Shown: positions 1 through 7,406, counted from the stretch's first letter. The stretch is DNA of 19,154 bases from Collinsella sp. (GCA_014871605.1 WGSQ01000017.1:1-19154); one strand, 5' to 3'. Notes: generated by a model not told the origin, from the sequence alone. Made by a program: numbers and translations.

Positions 1-960
1 TTTGGCTCCGTTTACGATGGCGGGTGCCAGGGCCCTTACGGCGAGCCTGCCCAGCAGGTCTAGGGGAACGGCGGCGCTTGCCTGGGCGCCCAGTTTGCCG
101 CTGGCGAGGGTGTAGATGGTGTCGCCGTCGTTGGTGGTGTGTGTGGGGCGGATGGCGTGTGCGTAGGCGTCTGCGGCCATCTGGGAGACCTTGGTGGCTT
201 GTGCCTTAGTGAGTTCCACGTTGGTGACGATGCAGCTGATGGTGGTGTTGGTGCGGTCGAGCGGCATCTGCATGGATCCGGCGGCGGCAAAGGCTGCGAG
301 TTCCATGTCGACGATCTGGTCGCTATCGGCTGCGGCGCGCATGCCGGCGACCCACTCGCCGGTGAAGGGGTCGACAACGTTGCCGCAGGCGTTGACCGAG
401 ACCACGGCGCCCACCTTGATGGGGCCGAGTGCCACGGCGGCAGCTCCAAGGCCGGCCTTCATGCAGGTGGCAGGCCCCATGAGCTTACCCACGGTAGCGC
501 CCGTGCCGGCGCCTACGTTGCCCTGTTCGAGCTTGGTGGGGGTGTGGTCGAGTGCTTCGCGCACGGCGGCGATGCCGGCCTCAATGTCGGGGCGCACGGT
601 GGGGTTACCAAAGGCGAGGTCGAAGATACAGCTGGAGCACACGATAGGCACCTGCGTGGGGCCGACGGGAAGGCCGATGCCGCGGCTCTCAAGCTCGCGA
701 GCGACGCCGCTTGCAGCCTCGAGGCCAAAGGCCGATCCACCCGAAAGGCAGACGGCGTGGACCTTGTCGACGGTGTTCTCGGGTCGCAGCAGGTCGGTTT
801 CGCGCGATGCTGGAGCACCGCCGCGAACGTCAACGCCGCCGGTGGCGCCCTCGGGTGCCACGATTACGGTGCAACCGGTGCCGGCCTCCTCGTCCGTATA
901 GTTGCCATAGCAAAAGCCATCGACATCGCAGACGTCAATGGCCTCGAGCAGTGTATCCAT
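1..960 (-). CDS. P1/S58 (DmpA-type) peptidase family protein, C-terminus cut by window edge
   Basis: Reading frame on the minus strand from an ATG at 960, open to base 1; 320 residues are visible. The family is of N-terminal nucleophile hydrolases that cleave themselves into alpha and beta chains and act as aminopeptidases or amidases. Family signatures are the Gly-rich stretch GNVGAGTGATVGK and the sequence RTNTTI near residues 236-241. By analogy with DmpA/ThnT-type enzymes, cleavage would fall between Asn238 and Thr239, leaving Thr239 as nucleophile. The start is supported by AGGAG about 6 nt upstream. No signal peptide is apparent, so a cytoplasmic enzyme is likely. It lies about 100 bp downstream of maf on the same strand and could be co-transcribed. 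The family usually runs to about 320-350 residues, so little is missing. The substrate cannot be told from sequence. Confidence 0.88.
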   Translation of the reverse strand, partial: MDTLLEAIDVCDVDGFCYGNYTDEEAGTGCTVIVAPEGATGGVDVRGGAPASRETDLLRPENTVDKVHAVCLSGGSAFGLEAASGVARELESRGIGLPVGPTQVPIVCSSCIFDLAFGNPTVRPDIEAGIAAVREALDHTPTKLEQGNVGAGTGATVGKLMGPATCMKAGLGAAAVALGPIKVGAVVSVNACGNVVDPFTGEWVAGMRAAADSDQIVDMELAAFAAAGSMQMPLDRTNTTISCIVTNVELTKAQATKVSQMAADAYAHAIRPTHTTNDGDTIYTLASGKLGAQASAAVPLDLLGRLAVRALAPAIVNGAK

Positions 961-1061
961 GTTTAACTCCTATCGGTTTTCCGCCGCGCCTTGTGCCCGG
1001 TCGGGATCCGTACGGTACGCCAAAATTGTAGGCGCCGGGGGATACCCAGCGCCAGATGCAA

Positions 1062-1643
1062 TTACGAGAGTTTTTGAATCGCGCGCGCGACGCGGGCGAT
1101 GGGTAGGCCCACCACGTTATAGAAGTCGCCCGAAATATCGTGCACGAGCATGCGTCCTCCTGTGCCCTGAATGCCGTAGGCGCCGGCCTTGTCCATGGGC
1201 TCACCCGAGGCGACGTAGTGCTCGATCTGCTCGTCGGTGAGCTCGTAGAACGTCACGTCGGTCACATCGACAAAGGACAGGCTTTCGGCGGCATGCGGGG
1301 CGGCCGTATCGCCTGCCTTAACGATGCAGACGCCGGTTGCGACCTGGTGCGTGCGGCCCGAAAGCTCACGGAGCATAGTGCGCGCCTCGTCCTCGGTTGC
1401 CGGCTTGCCCAGAATCTTGCCGTCAAAGGTGACGATGGTGTCGGCCGCGACCGTCAGCTCATTGGGCTCGGCATACTCGGCAGCAACGGCAGCCGCCTTG
1501 GCGCGTGCCAAGCGCTCGACAAGCGTGAGCGGGGCCTCGCCATCAAAGGGCGTTTCGTCGATATCCGCGGGAATCACGCGAATGTTGTAGCCTGCCTCGC
1601 GCATCAGCTCTATGCGGCGCGGCGATTGCGAAGCCAAAATCAT
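1062..1643 (-). CDS. maf: Maf family nucleoside triphosphate pyrophosphatase
   Basis: The 193-residue protein matches the Maf/HAM1-like fold. It has the N-terminal SQSPRR loop at residues 5-10, AADTIV at 66-71 with the likely catalytic Asp68, GKP at about 79-81, and KAGAYGIQG plus GDFYNVVGLPI in the C-terminal third. These enzymes hydrolyse non-canonical or surplus nucleotides (dTTP, UTP, modified bases) to the monophosphate and pyrophosphate in the cytoplasm. The length is normal for the family. The ATG overlaps the TGA of the upstream DJ-1 gene by 4 bp (ATGA), so the two are translationally coupled in one operon. The exact nucleotide preference is not resolved here; the Gln in YGIQG fits the dTTP/UTP subgroup. 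Confidence 0.93.
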   Translation of the reverse strand: MILASQSPRRIELMREAGYNIRVIPADIDETPFDGEAPLTLVERLARAKAAAVAAEYAEPNELTVAADTIVTFDGKILGKPATEDEARTMLRELSGRTHQVATGVCIVKAGDTAAPHAAESLSFVDVTDVTFYELTDEQIEHYVASGEPMDKAGAYGIQGTGGRMLVHDISGDFYNVVGLPIARVARAIQKLS

Positions 1644-2182
1644 AGTTGGATGCCCTCGGCGACCTTCTCGACGGCCTTGTCGCCGGCGAGCGTGCGCAGC
1701 AGCTCCAATGCAAAGGGGAGGGACTGTGCCATGCCGCTGGCAGTGATGATGTTGCCGTCTTGCGTGACCTTCTCGCCGGTATAGGCGCCTTCGGGGAAGC
1801 TTTTCTCAAAGCCAGGGAAGCACGTGGCATGGCGCCCCTCGAGCAGGTCGAGCTCGCCCAGGATAAACGGGGCGGCGCAGATGGCGGCGACGTGCTTGGT
1901 TGCGGCGAACTCGCAGACCACGTCGCAGACGCGCTGATCTGCGCGCAGGTTGGTGGCACCGGGCAGGCCGCCGGGCAGCACGACGCAGTCGTACTCGTCA
2001 AAGTTGATCTCATCAAAGAGCGCATCGCAGGTCACGGGGATCTGCAGCGAGCTTACGACCTCGCGCGTGGGCATGATCGAGACGAGCGTGGCACGCACGC
2101 CGCCGCGACGCATGACATCGACCATGGTCAAGCATTCAATAGTTTCAAAGCCATCGGCGGCGAGAACGGCAACGCTGGGCAT
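1640..2182 (-). CDS. DJ-1/PfpI family protein (YajL/ThiJ-like)
   Basis: The 180-residue product aligns along its length with DJ-1. The GFETIECLTMVDVMRR segment carries Glu16, equivalent to DJ-1 Glu18. The nucleophile-elbow sequence AAICAAP carries Cys102, equivalent to Cys106, preceded by the VVLPGGLPGA strand-loop. Family members are described as redox-sensing chaperones or glyoxalase/deglycase-type protective enzymes; which role applies here is not visible. I chose the ATG at 2182 rather than an in-frame ATG at 2206 because AAAGGA lies 7 nt upstream of 2182 and the protein then begins directly at the first beta-strand. It is the first gene of the DJ-1/maf pair and overlaps maf by 4 bp. Confidence 0.92.
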   Translation of the reverse strand: MPSVAVLAADGFETIECLTMVDVMRRGGVRATLVSIMPTREVVSSLQIPVTCDALFDEINFDEYDCVVLPGGLPGATNLRADQRVCDVVCEFAATKHVAAICAAPFILGELDLLEGRHATCFPGFEKSFPEGAYTGEKVTQDGNIITASGMAQSLPFALELLRTLAGDKAVEKVAEGIQL

Positions 2183-2218
2183 GAGGGTTCCTTTCATAGG
2201 CGGCATACAATTAGCCGT

Positions 2219-2247
2219 CTTATACCCCGAAGACCTCCGCTTGCCAC
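2219..2247 (-). promoter_or_regulatory. Candidate promoter of the DJ-1/maf operon
   Basis: On the minus strand GTGGCA (2242-2247) and TATAAG (2219-2224) are separated by 17 bp and lie about 40 bp upstream of the DJ-1 start. The -10 is good and the -35 is 4/6 to consensus. Inferred by eye only. Confidence 0.35.
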
Positions 2248-2316
2248 GCTCGATTTCCCAATGTTTAAAATAGCCCCGTCCGAATTAGCTACCCTCACCC
2301 ATCCTCAACAATCTCA

Positions 2317-2441
2317 ATCTGTAACATCTAGACCCACTTTTGACCCCTAACTGTTACAGATCAAGACAAACGGAAACTGCCCCGACAAAACGTCTAAATC
2401 TGTAACATCTACGGACCAAAACCGGGTCTTACTGTTACAGA
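2317..2441. repeat. Two copies of an 81-bp-spaced inverted-repeat element
   Basis: Copy 1 has ATCTGTAACA at 2317-2326 and its reverse complement TGTTACAGAT at 2352-2361. Copy 2 has ATCTGTAACA at 2398-2407 and TGTTACAGA at 2433-2441, missing the last pairing base. Both arms recur at exactly 81 bp and both spacers are 25 nt. Conservation extends to TCTA after the left arm and to AGACA a few bases beyond the right arm (2363-2367 and 2444-2448), while the spacer centres differ. No coding sequence is seen here. It may be a protein-binding array, a transcribed hairpin or a dispersed intergenic repeat; the function is unknown. Confidence 0.8.
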
Positions 2442-2529
2442 GCGAGACAGTCCCCAACAGCACCGCCCCGTTCGGGGAACGACCGCCACAGGTACGGCGG
2501 GCAGAGGCTCACTTTTTCCTCGGTTTTTC

Positions 2530-2559
2530 TTGACGGAATCTCACCTGTTGTAGTATTTT
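2530..2559 (+). promoter_or_regulatory. Candidate promoter upstream of the leader terminator
   Basis: TTGACG at 2530-2535 is a near-consensus -35. The -10 could be TAGTAT (2551-2556, 15-bp spacer) or TATTTT (2554-2559, 18-bp spacer). A transcript from here would start near 2566 and meet the terminator at 2609-2644 before reaching the EamA gene. Confidence 0.4.
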
Positions 2560-2608
2560 GTCCCAGTCTAAAAACGCGTGGACTTTTCTGGGCGCTAGCC
2601 ACCTTTTT

Positions 2609-2644
2609 GCCACGCAACCGAGCAGTCGGTTGCGTGGCTTTTTT
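2609..2644 (+). terminator. Strong intrinsic terminator in a leader region
   Basis: A perfect 13-bp stem (2609-2621 with 2626-2638) closed by a GCAG tetraloop is followed by six T residues on the plus strand. On the minus strand the stem is followed by A residues, so it acts only on plus-strand transcripts. No plus-strand gene lies upstream, so it ends either a short non-coding RNA or the leader of the sugar cassette (attenuator). GCGTGG at 2576-2581 could pair with CCACGC at 2610-2615 as a short competing helix. Confidence 0.8.
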
Positions 2645-2761
2645 AGTCTTGGCAGCAGGTACCACATGCACCGCCAGAAGACCGCACGAGCCCACCTTCC
2701 GACTGCAGGGAACAGACGCACGAGACGTGCATCTGCAAGACAGCAGACGGAAGGGAGCCTA

Positions 2762-3742
2762 ATGGCAGGAACAAACACAATCAAGCAACAGGCCGCCGGG
2801 GCAGGAGTCACGGGCGCGGGACAGGCCAAGGCGGCGCTCCAGGTCTTTGCGGGCGGCGCCTGCTACGGCGCGATGGCCACGACCTACAAGCTCGCCTACG
2901 CCGCGGGCTTCACCTCGGCACAGGTGGTGGCGAGCCAGGCGTGGTTTGGCTGCATCTTCTTCGCCCTCGCCACGCTCGCAGGGCACGCACTCGGGCACCG
3001 CTGGCAGCGCGTGGGCTGGAAGCTCGCCCTTAAGCTCATGGTCCTGGGAGCCCTCACCTGCCTCACCTCAATCCTCTACTGCTACGCCATGAGCGTGCTG
3101 CCCGCCCCGGTGGCGCTCACGCTCCTCTTCCAGTTCACGTGGCTGGGGCTTGTGTGGCAGACCGTCATGACGCGCCGGCCGCCGAGGCTCCTCCAAGTGG
3201 TCTCCGCCCTGGTCATCGTCTTCGGAACGGTGTTCGCCAGCGGCGTCTACAAGACCGGCATCACCGGGTACGACCCCGTGGCCCTGCTCTGCGCGCTGGG
3301 GGCGGCCGTGTCCTGCTCCCTCTTTGTCACCCTCTCCGGCAAGGTCGAGGCCCCCTGCTCGTCCGAGCAGCGTGGCGTCATCGTATGCGCGGGTTCCGTG
3401 GTCATGTCGCTCACGGTGTGCCCGGACTACGTCGTCTCGGGCGTCCTCGCCCAGGGCATCCTGCCCTTTGCCGTCATCGCCGGCTTCTTTGGCATGCTCT
3501 GCCCGGTCCTGCTCTTCGGCATGGGCTCTCCGCACCTGCCCGCGGGCCTCTCCACTGTCATGGCCGCCGCGGAACTCCCCGCCGGCCTGTTCATCGCCAT
3601 GATCGTCCTCGGCGAGCCGCTCGGCGTCGTCGAGTGGCTGGGCGTCGCCATCATCCTCGCCGGCGTGTGCCTGGCACAAGTCCCCTCCCTGCTTGGAGGC
3701 CGGGAGGCACGTCGCGCCGCCGCAGGACAAGCCGTCAGCTAG
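2762..3742 (+). CDS. EamA/DMT-superfamily transporter
   Basis: The product is a 326-residue, very hydrophobic protein with about ten predicted membrane segments arranged as two EamA-like halves, the usual size of drug/metabolite transporters. Near the C-terminus the pattern PAGLFIAMIVLGEPLGVVEW is the typical EamA helix-turn with a conserved Glu. An in-frame ATG exists at 2558, but it lies upstream of the terminator and would add a hydrophilic low-confidence segment. The ATG at 2762 has AAGGGAG 5 nt upstream and starts just before the first membrane helix. The substrate is unknown. It sits 122 bp upstream of a 6-phospho-beta-glucosidase and PTS permease on the same strand, so a role in sugar or aglycone efflux is possible but only inferred from position. 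Confidence 0.88.
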   Translation: MAGTNTIKQQAAGAGVTGAGQAKAALQVFAGGACYGAMATTYKLAYAAGFTSAQVVASQAWFGCIFFALATLAGHALGHRWQRVGWKLALKLMVLGALTCLTSILYCYAMSVLPAPVALTLLFQFTWLGLVWQTVMTRRPPRLLQVVSALVIVFGTVFASGVYKTGITGYDPVALLCALGAAVSCSLFVTLSGKVEAPCSSEQRGVIVCAGSVVMSLTVCPDYVVSGVLAQGILPFAVIAGFFGMLCPVLLFGMGSPHLPAGLSTVMAAAELPAGLFIAMIVLGEPLGVVEWLGVAIILAGVCLAQVPSLLGGREARRAAAGQAVS

Positions 3743-3864
3743 TCACCCCTTCACAGGCGGCCCGCGCGCATCAGGGAAAGGGCCACGGGCCCGGCGCGCG
3801 AGGCCGCAAGGACGTTATAAAGCGTCCCCCGCAGAGATGGGGGCGCCAGAGAGAAGGAGGCACC

Positions 3865-5295
3865 ATGCCATTTCCAAAAGGGTTCCTTTGGGGAGGAGCC
3901 ACCGCCGCCAACCAATGCGAGGGAGGTTATGACGAGGGCGGCCGCGGCCTTGCCAACGTCGACGTCATCCCACACGGGCCGGAGCGCAACGACGTAAGCC
4001 GCGGCCTGAGGCGCATGCTCGACTTTGAGCCCGGGTACTACTACCCGGCCCAGACGGGCATCGACTTCTACCACCACTACCGCGAGGACATAGCCCTCTT
4101 CGCGGAGATGGGCTTTAAGGTCTTTCGCCTCTCCATCGCCTGGAGCCGCATCTTTCCCAATGGCGACGAGGAGGAGCCCAACGAGGCCGGGCTCGCCTTC
4201 TACGAGGACGTGTTCCGCTGCTGCCGCGAGCACGGGATCGAGCCCCTCGTGACCATCACGCACTTCGACTGCCCCATCCACCTCGTCAAGAAGTACGGCG
4301 CCTGGCGAAACCGCACCCTTATCGAGCTCTACAAGCGGCTTGTGACGGTGCTCTTCAACCGCTACCGCGGCCTCGTGCGCTGGTGGATCACGTTCAACGA
4401 GATGAACATGATCTTGCACCGTCCCTTCATGGGTGCCGGCATCGTCCTCGAGCCCGGGGAGAATGCCCGCGAGGCCGAGTACCGCGCCGCGCACAACGAG
4501 CTCGTGGCGAGCGCCTGGGCCACCAAGATCGCCCACGAGGTCGATCCGGAGAACAGGGTGGGCTGCATGCTCGCCGCGGGAAGCTACTACCCCTACTCCT
4601 GTCGTCCCGAGGACGTTCGCGCGGCGCAGGTCAAGAACCAGGAGGACCTCTTCTTCGTGGACGTGCAGGCGCGCGGTCGCTACCCCGGCTACGCGCTCAA
4701 GATGCTCGAGCGCGAGGGCATCGACGTGGGCATGACCGCCGAGGACGAGCGCATCCTTGCGGAGAACACCGTCGACTTCATCTCGTTTAGCTACTACTCC
4801 TCGCGCTGCACCGCGGGCGACCCCGACTCCGTGGGCGGCGTCGCCGAGGGCAACGCCTTCGCCGGCGTGGAGAACCCCTACGTGCGCACGAGCGACTGGG
4901 GCTGGGTCATCGACCCGCTGGGATTCCGCATCACGATCAACGACCTCTGGGACCGCTACCAGAAGCCGCTCTTTGTGGTGGAGAACGGCCTCGGCGCCTA
5001 TGACGAGGTGCTTCCCGACGGCACGATCGAGGACGACTACCGCATCGCCTACCTGCGCGAGCACATCGAGGCCATGCGCGACGCCATCGAGCAGGACGGC
5101 GTCGAGATGCTCGGCTACACCACCTGGGGGCCGATCGACCTCGTGAGCGCGGGCTCCGGCGAGATGGAGAAGCGCTACGGCTTCATCTACGTGGACCGCG
5201 ACAACCTGGGCAACGGCACGCTCGAGCGCAGGCGCAAGAAGAGCTTCTACTGGTATCAACAGGCCATCGCCACCAACGGAGGCGACCTGGGCTAG
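3865..5295 (+). CDS. GH1 6-phospho-beta-glucosidase
   Basis: The 476-residue GH1 enzyme begins FPKGFLWGGATAANQCEG, the family start. The acid/base is Glu179 in TFNEMN and the nucleophile is Glu373 in VVENGLG. The phospho-sugar signature is complete: Ser428, Lys436 and Tyr438 in the SAGSGEMEKRYGFIYVD segment, close in number to the Lactococcus enzyme. It therefore hydrolyses beta-glucosides already phosphorylated at C6 by a PTS, giving glucose-6-phosphate and an aglycone or glucose. The reading frame stays open to 3139, but the start at 3865 has AAGGAGG 5 nt upstream and fits the family. It is followed after 31 bp by the EIIBC gene, which would deliver its substrate. The 122-bp gap upstream holds short G/C-rich inverted repeats near 3811-3845. 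Closest in type to BglA/AscB/ChbF-group enzymes; the natural disaccharide is not resolved. Confidence 0.95.
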   Translation: MPFPKGFLWGGATAANQCEGGYDEGGRGLANVDVIPHGPERNDVSRGLRRMLDFEPGYYYPAQTGIDFYHHYREDIALFAEMGFKVFRLSIAWSRIFPNGDEEEPNEAGLAFYEDVFRCCREHGIEPLVTITHFDCPIHLVKKYGAWRNRTLIELYKRLVTVLFNRYRGLVRWWITFNEMNMILHRPFMGAGIVLEPGENAREAEYRAAHNELVASAWATKIAHEVDPENRVGCMLAAGSYYPYSCRPEDVRAAQVKNQEDLFFVDVQARGRYPGYALKMLEREGIDVGMTAEDERILAENTVDFISFSYYSSRCTAGDPDSVGGVAEGNAFAGVENPYVRTSDWGWVIDPLGFRITINDLWDRYQKPLFVVENGLGAYDEVLPDGTIEDDYRIAYLREHIEAMRDAIEQDGVEMLGYTTWGPIDLVSAGSGEMEKRYGFIYVDRDNLGNGTLERRRKKSFYWYQQAIATNGGDLG

Positions 5296-5326
5296 CCGCC
5301 CGGGCAATATCACTAAGGAGATAATA

Positions 5327-6775
5327 ATGGCAGAAAAATACGACGACCTGGCCAGATCCATACTCGAGAACGTAGGCGGCGCCGAGAACGTCGCCAGCGT
5401 CGCGCACTGCATCACGCGCGTGCGCTTCAAGCTCAAGGACGAGTCCCGCGCCAACACGGCCAAGATTGAGACCCTCAAGGGCGTCATCCAGGTCATCCAG
5501 GCCAACGGCCAGTACCAGGTGGTCGTGGGTAACATCGTCGAAGACGTCTACGACGCGGTCATGGAGGCCGGCAACTTCTCGGGCGGCGCAAGCGCCGACG
5601 ACGAGCCCCAGGGCGATAAGACCGTTGCCTCCGTCATCATCGACCTCATCTCTGGCATCTTCCAGCCCATCCTGGGACCGCTTGCCGCCGCAGGCATCAT
5701 GAAGGGACTGCTTGCCCTCATCACCTACTTCGTCCCGGCCTTTGCAAACGACGGCCTCTACACGCTGCTCTACACCGTGGCTGACGGCTTCTTCTACTTC
5801 CTTCCCGTCGCCCTGGCGTTCAGTGCCGCGCGCAAGTTCCGCATGAACGAGTTCACTGGCGTGGCAATCGGCGTGGCGCTCCTCTACCCGACGATGGTCG
5901 CCCTGACCTCGGGCGAGGCGCTCGGCAGCATCGACCTCGGCGTGGCCGGCACGTTCTCGTGGTACGCCACCGCCCTCGGGGTCCCCATCATCATGCCCGT
6001 GTCCGGCTACGTGAGCTCGGTGATCCCCGTCCTTCTCATGGTGTGGTTCGGCTCTATCCTTGAGCGCTGGCTCAAGAGCTGGATGCCGACTGCGCTCAAG
6101 ATGTTCCTCGTACCGCTCGCCACGATGACGGTCTCCATCGTCTTGGGCTACCTCGTCATCGGCCCGGTGGCAACCCTCATCACCAACCTGCTGAGCGCGG
6201 CGTTCTCGTTCATCTTCCAGCTTCCCGTGGTTGGTTCCGTCCTGGGCAGCGCCCTGGTCGGCGGACTGTGGATGTGCCTCGTCATCTTTGGCTCCCACTG
6301 GAGCCTCATCCCCATCTCCATCATGAACCTAAACACCCTCGGCCACGACAGCGTGCTCGCCGCCACCATCGGCCACGGGTTCGCGCTTGGAGCGGTCATC
6401 TTTGCCATGTACCTCAGAAACAAGGACGAGCGCTTCCGCGGCATCGCCCTTCCCGCGATGATCTCCGCCTTCTTCTTCGGCGTCACCGAGCCGGGCATCT
6501 ACGGCATCGCCCTGCCCAACAAGCGCGCATTCGTCGTGGCATGCCTGAGTTCCGCCGTTGGCGGCGCCATCGTGGGAATGACGGGCGCCCTCATGTACAT
6601 CTCGGGCGGCCTCGGCGTCTTCAACCTGCTCAACTTCATCGACGGGACCCCTGGTGGCGCCGGGATCTCTCACATGATCTTCGCGATCATCGCCTCGCTC
6701 GTCTCTGCCGTCCTGGCCTTTGTTATCGAGTTCATCACCTACCGGCCCAACGACGAAGAGGAAGGCGCCCGCTAG
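5327..6775 (+). CDS. PTS beta-glucoside-type EIIBC permease (no EIIA domain)
   Basis: The 482-residue permease has an N-terminal EIIB domain with the phosphorylated cysteine Cys28 in AHCITRVRF, then a linker at about 85-100, then a multi-span EIIC domain. FGVTEPGIYG at about 384-393 is the conserved GITEP-type motif with Glu388 in the sugar site. It takes up a beta-glucoside and phosphorylates it for the upstream 6-phospho-beta-glucosidase. BglP/BglF-type proteins are usually 600 residues or more with a C-terminal EIIA. Here the protein ends with FITYRPNDEEEGAR after the last helix, so EIIA must come from another gene. AAGGAG lies about 7 nt before the ATG. No LicT/BglG-type regulator gene is present next to it. 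Confidence 0.94.
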   Translation: MAEKYDDLARSILENVGGAENVASVAHCITRVRFKLKDESRANTAKIETLKGVIQVIQANGQYQVVVGNIVEDVYDAVMEAGNFSGGASADDEPQGDKTVASVIIDLISGIFQPILGPLAAAGIMKGLLALITYFVPAFANDGLYTLLYTVADGFFYFLPVALAFSAARKFRMNEFTGVAIGVALLYPTMVALTSGEALGSIDLGVAGTFSWYATALGVPIIMPVSGYVSSVIPVLLMVWFGSILERWLKSWMPTALKMFLVPLATMTVSIVLGYLVIGPVATLITNLLSAAFSFIFQLPVVGSVLGSALVGGLWMCLVIFGSHWSLIPISIMNLNTLGHDSVLAATIGHGFALGAVIFAMYLRNKDERFRGIALPAMISAFFFGVTEPGIYGIALPNKRAFVVACLSSAVGGAIVGMTGALMYISGGLGVFNLLNFIDGTPGGAGISHMIFAIIASLVSAVLAFVIEFITYRPNDEEEGAR

Positions 6776-6830
6776 CTTGCGCCTCTTCTCGACCAGCTCC
6801 ATGTAATTGAGGAGCAGTTGAGGTGGGTGA

Positions 6831-6865
6831 GGGCCGAGGGCGATCAAGGTGGCCGCCCTCGGCCC
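6831..6865 (+). terminator. Hairpin downstream of the sugar cassette
   Basis: An 11-bp perfect G/C-rich stem (6831-6841 with 6855-6865) and a 13-nt loop lie 56 bp after the EIIBC stop. It has no clear T-tract, so it may act as a weak or factor-assisted terminator or a 3'-end stabiliser. Confidence 0.5.
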
Positions 6866-6912
6866 GGGACAACCTGCCAGAAGGCGTTTAGCTTTCTCGG
6901 GCGGCGCTGAAA

Positions 6913-7317
6913 TGAACTGCGCCCCGATACTTGGACGGGTCAATTAGCGGCCTATGCCGCACATGGGGACTGATTCCGGAACTCCTCCGGGGTCAGCCCC
7001 TTTTGCTTAGCCCGCCTCCTCCTCTTGTTCCAGTGAACGGTATAGGCTTCGAGGTCCCGCTTGAACTCCTCGAAGCTCCGCCACGTCCGGTTCCTGTAGA
7101 ATTCGTCCTTCAGGCGCCCCGGCAGCAGCTCCGTCGCATGAGCTTGCTCTCGCACGCCGCCGGCCCCGGCCGGGTACGGGCCCCCGTCGGCGCGCCCGTA
7201 CCCCCTGTCGCAAAGCTCTGCTGCAAGAGTCCTCAGCGTGGCGTCGTGCCTGACTCTCCCGTCCATAAAGAAGCCCCCATTTTTAATGTTCAAGAAATGA
7301 GGGGGCGGTTCAATTTC
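6913..7317 (-). mobile_element. Decayed IS3-family insertion sequence remnant
   Basis: The left boundary is set by a sequence starting TGAACTGCGCCCCGATACTT at 6913, which looks like an IS3/IS150-type terminal inverted repeat (TGAACTGC...CTTGGAC). It lies 39 bp beyond the stop of a minus-strand fragment matching the C-terminus of the IS3 OrfB transposase. No matching inverted repeat was seen at the other side. The right limit is set arbitrarily at the start of the palindrome at 7318. At about 400 bp it is far below the 1.2-1.5 kb of an intact element, so it cannot move on its own. Confidence 0.62.
6952..7293 (-). pseudogene. IS3-family transposase OrfB, C-terminal fragment
   Basis: An open frame of 113 codons. 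Its last 55 or so residues, from GRLKDEFYRNRTWRSFEEFK through YTVHWNKRRR to KGLTPEEFRNQ, match the conserved end of IS3-family integrase-type transposases (the GRLK..., WYN-like and LTPEEFR blocks). The first part of the frame, MNIKNGGFFMDGRVRHDATL and onward, is not recognisable as the catalytic core. The DDE acidic residues are missing or out of frame. This is what is left after internal deletion and decay, and no active protein is expected. Confidence 0.7.
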
Positions 7318-7371
7318 GGGACGGGGATTAAATAATCATTCGGTGCAAATTGATTATTTAATCCCCGTCCC
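7318..7371. repeat. Perfect 21-bp inverted repeat with 12-nt loop
   Basis: Arms 7318-7338 and 7351-7371 are exact reverse complements; the left arm begins GGGACGGGGATT and ends AATCA. The loop is TTCGGTGCAAAT. Half of each arm is G/C-rich and half A/T-rich. It lacks a T-tract on either strand, which argues against a simple terminator, although it is 35 bp past the rlmD stop. Its place beside an IS remnant suggests a REP/MITE-like palindrome or a transposon end. Confidence 0.85.
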
Positions 7372-7406
7372 AGAAAAATCATCGGGCGTGGCCTTGGGCA
7401 AACAGT

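Noticed and set aside
139..966. Long plus-strand frames opposite the P1 peptidase
   Set aside because: Glycine/alanine/aspartate-rich shadow of the minus-strand gene, which carries clear family motifs.
2468..2479. CCCCGTTCGGGG resembling the arcA CCGTTC repeats
   Set aside because: It is a small self-complementary palindrome without a partner at 21 bp or a promoter in register.
2585..2621. A BglG/LicT antiterminator (RAT) target overlapping the leader terminator
   Set aside because: The sequence before the terminator does not match the conserved RAT layout (GGATTGTTACTG...GGCAAAACC), and no such regulator is encoded nearby.
2558..2761. Extended start of the EamA protein at 2558
   Set aside because: The extra 68 residues would be encoded across the leader terminator, are hydrophilic and unlike the family, and there is a good ribosome site at 2762.
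3751..5535. A 594-codon minus-strand frame across the GH1 gene, and similar frames at 5183-6298 and 6329-6943
   Set aside because: Antisense shadows of G/C-rich genes; composition is repetitive (Val/Asp/Glu/His) and no family signature is present.
7034..7045. GTGAACGGTATA inside the IS3 fragment, nearly identical to the arcA distal motif
   Set aside because: It falls in the conserved YTVHW coding segment of the transposase remnant and is most simply a chance match. It does show that the single motif alone is weak evidence.
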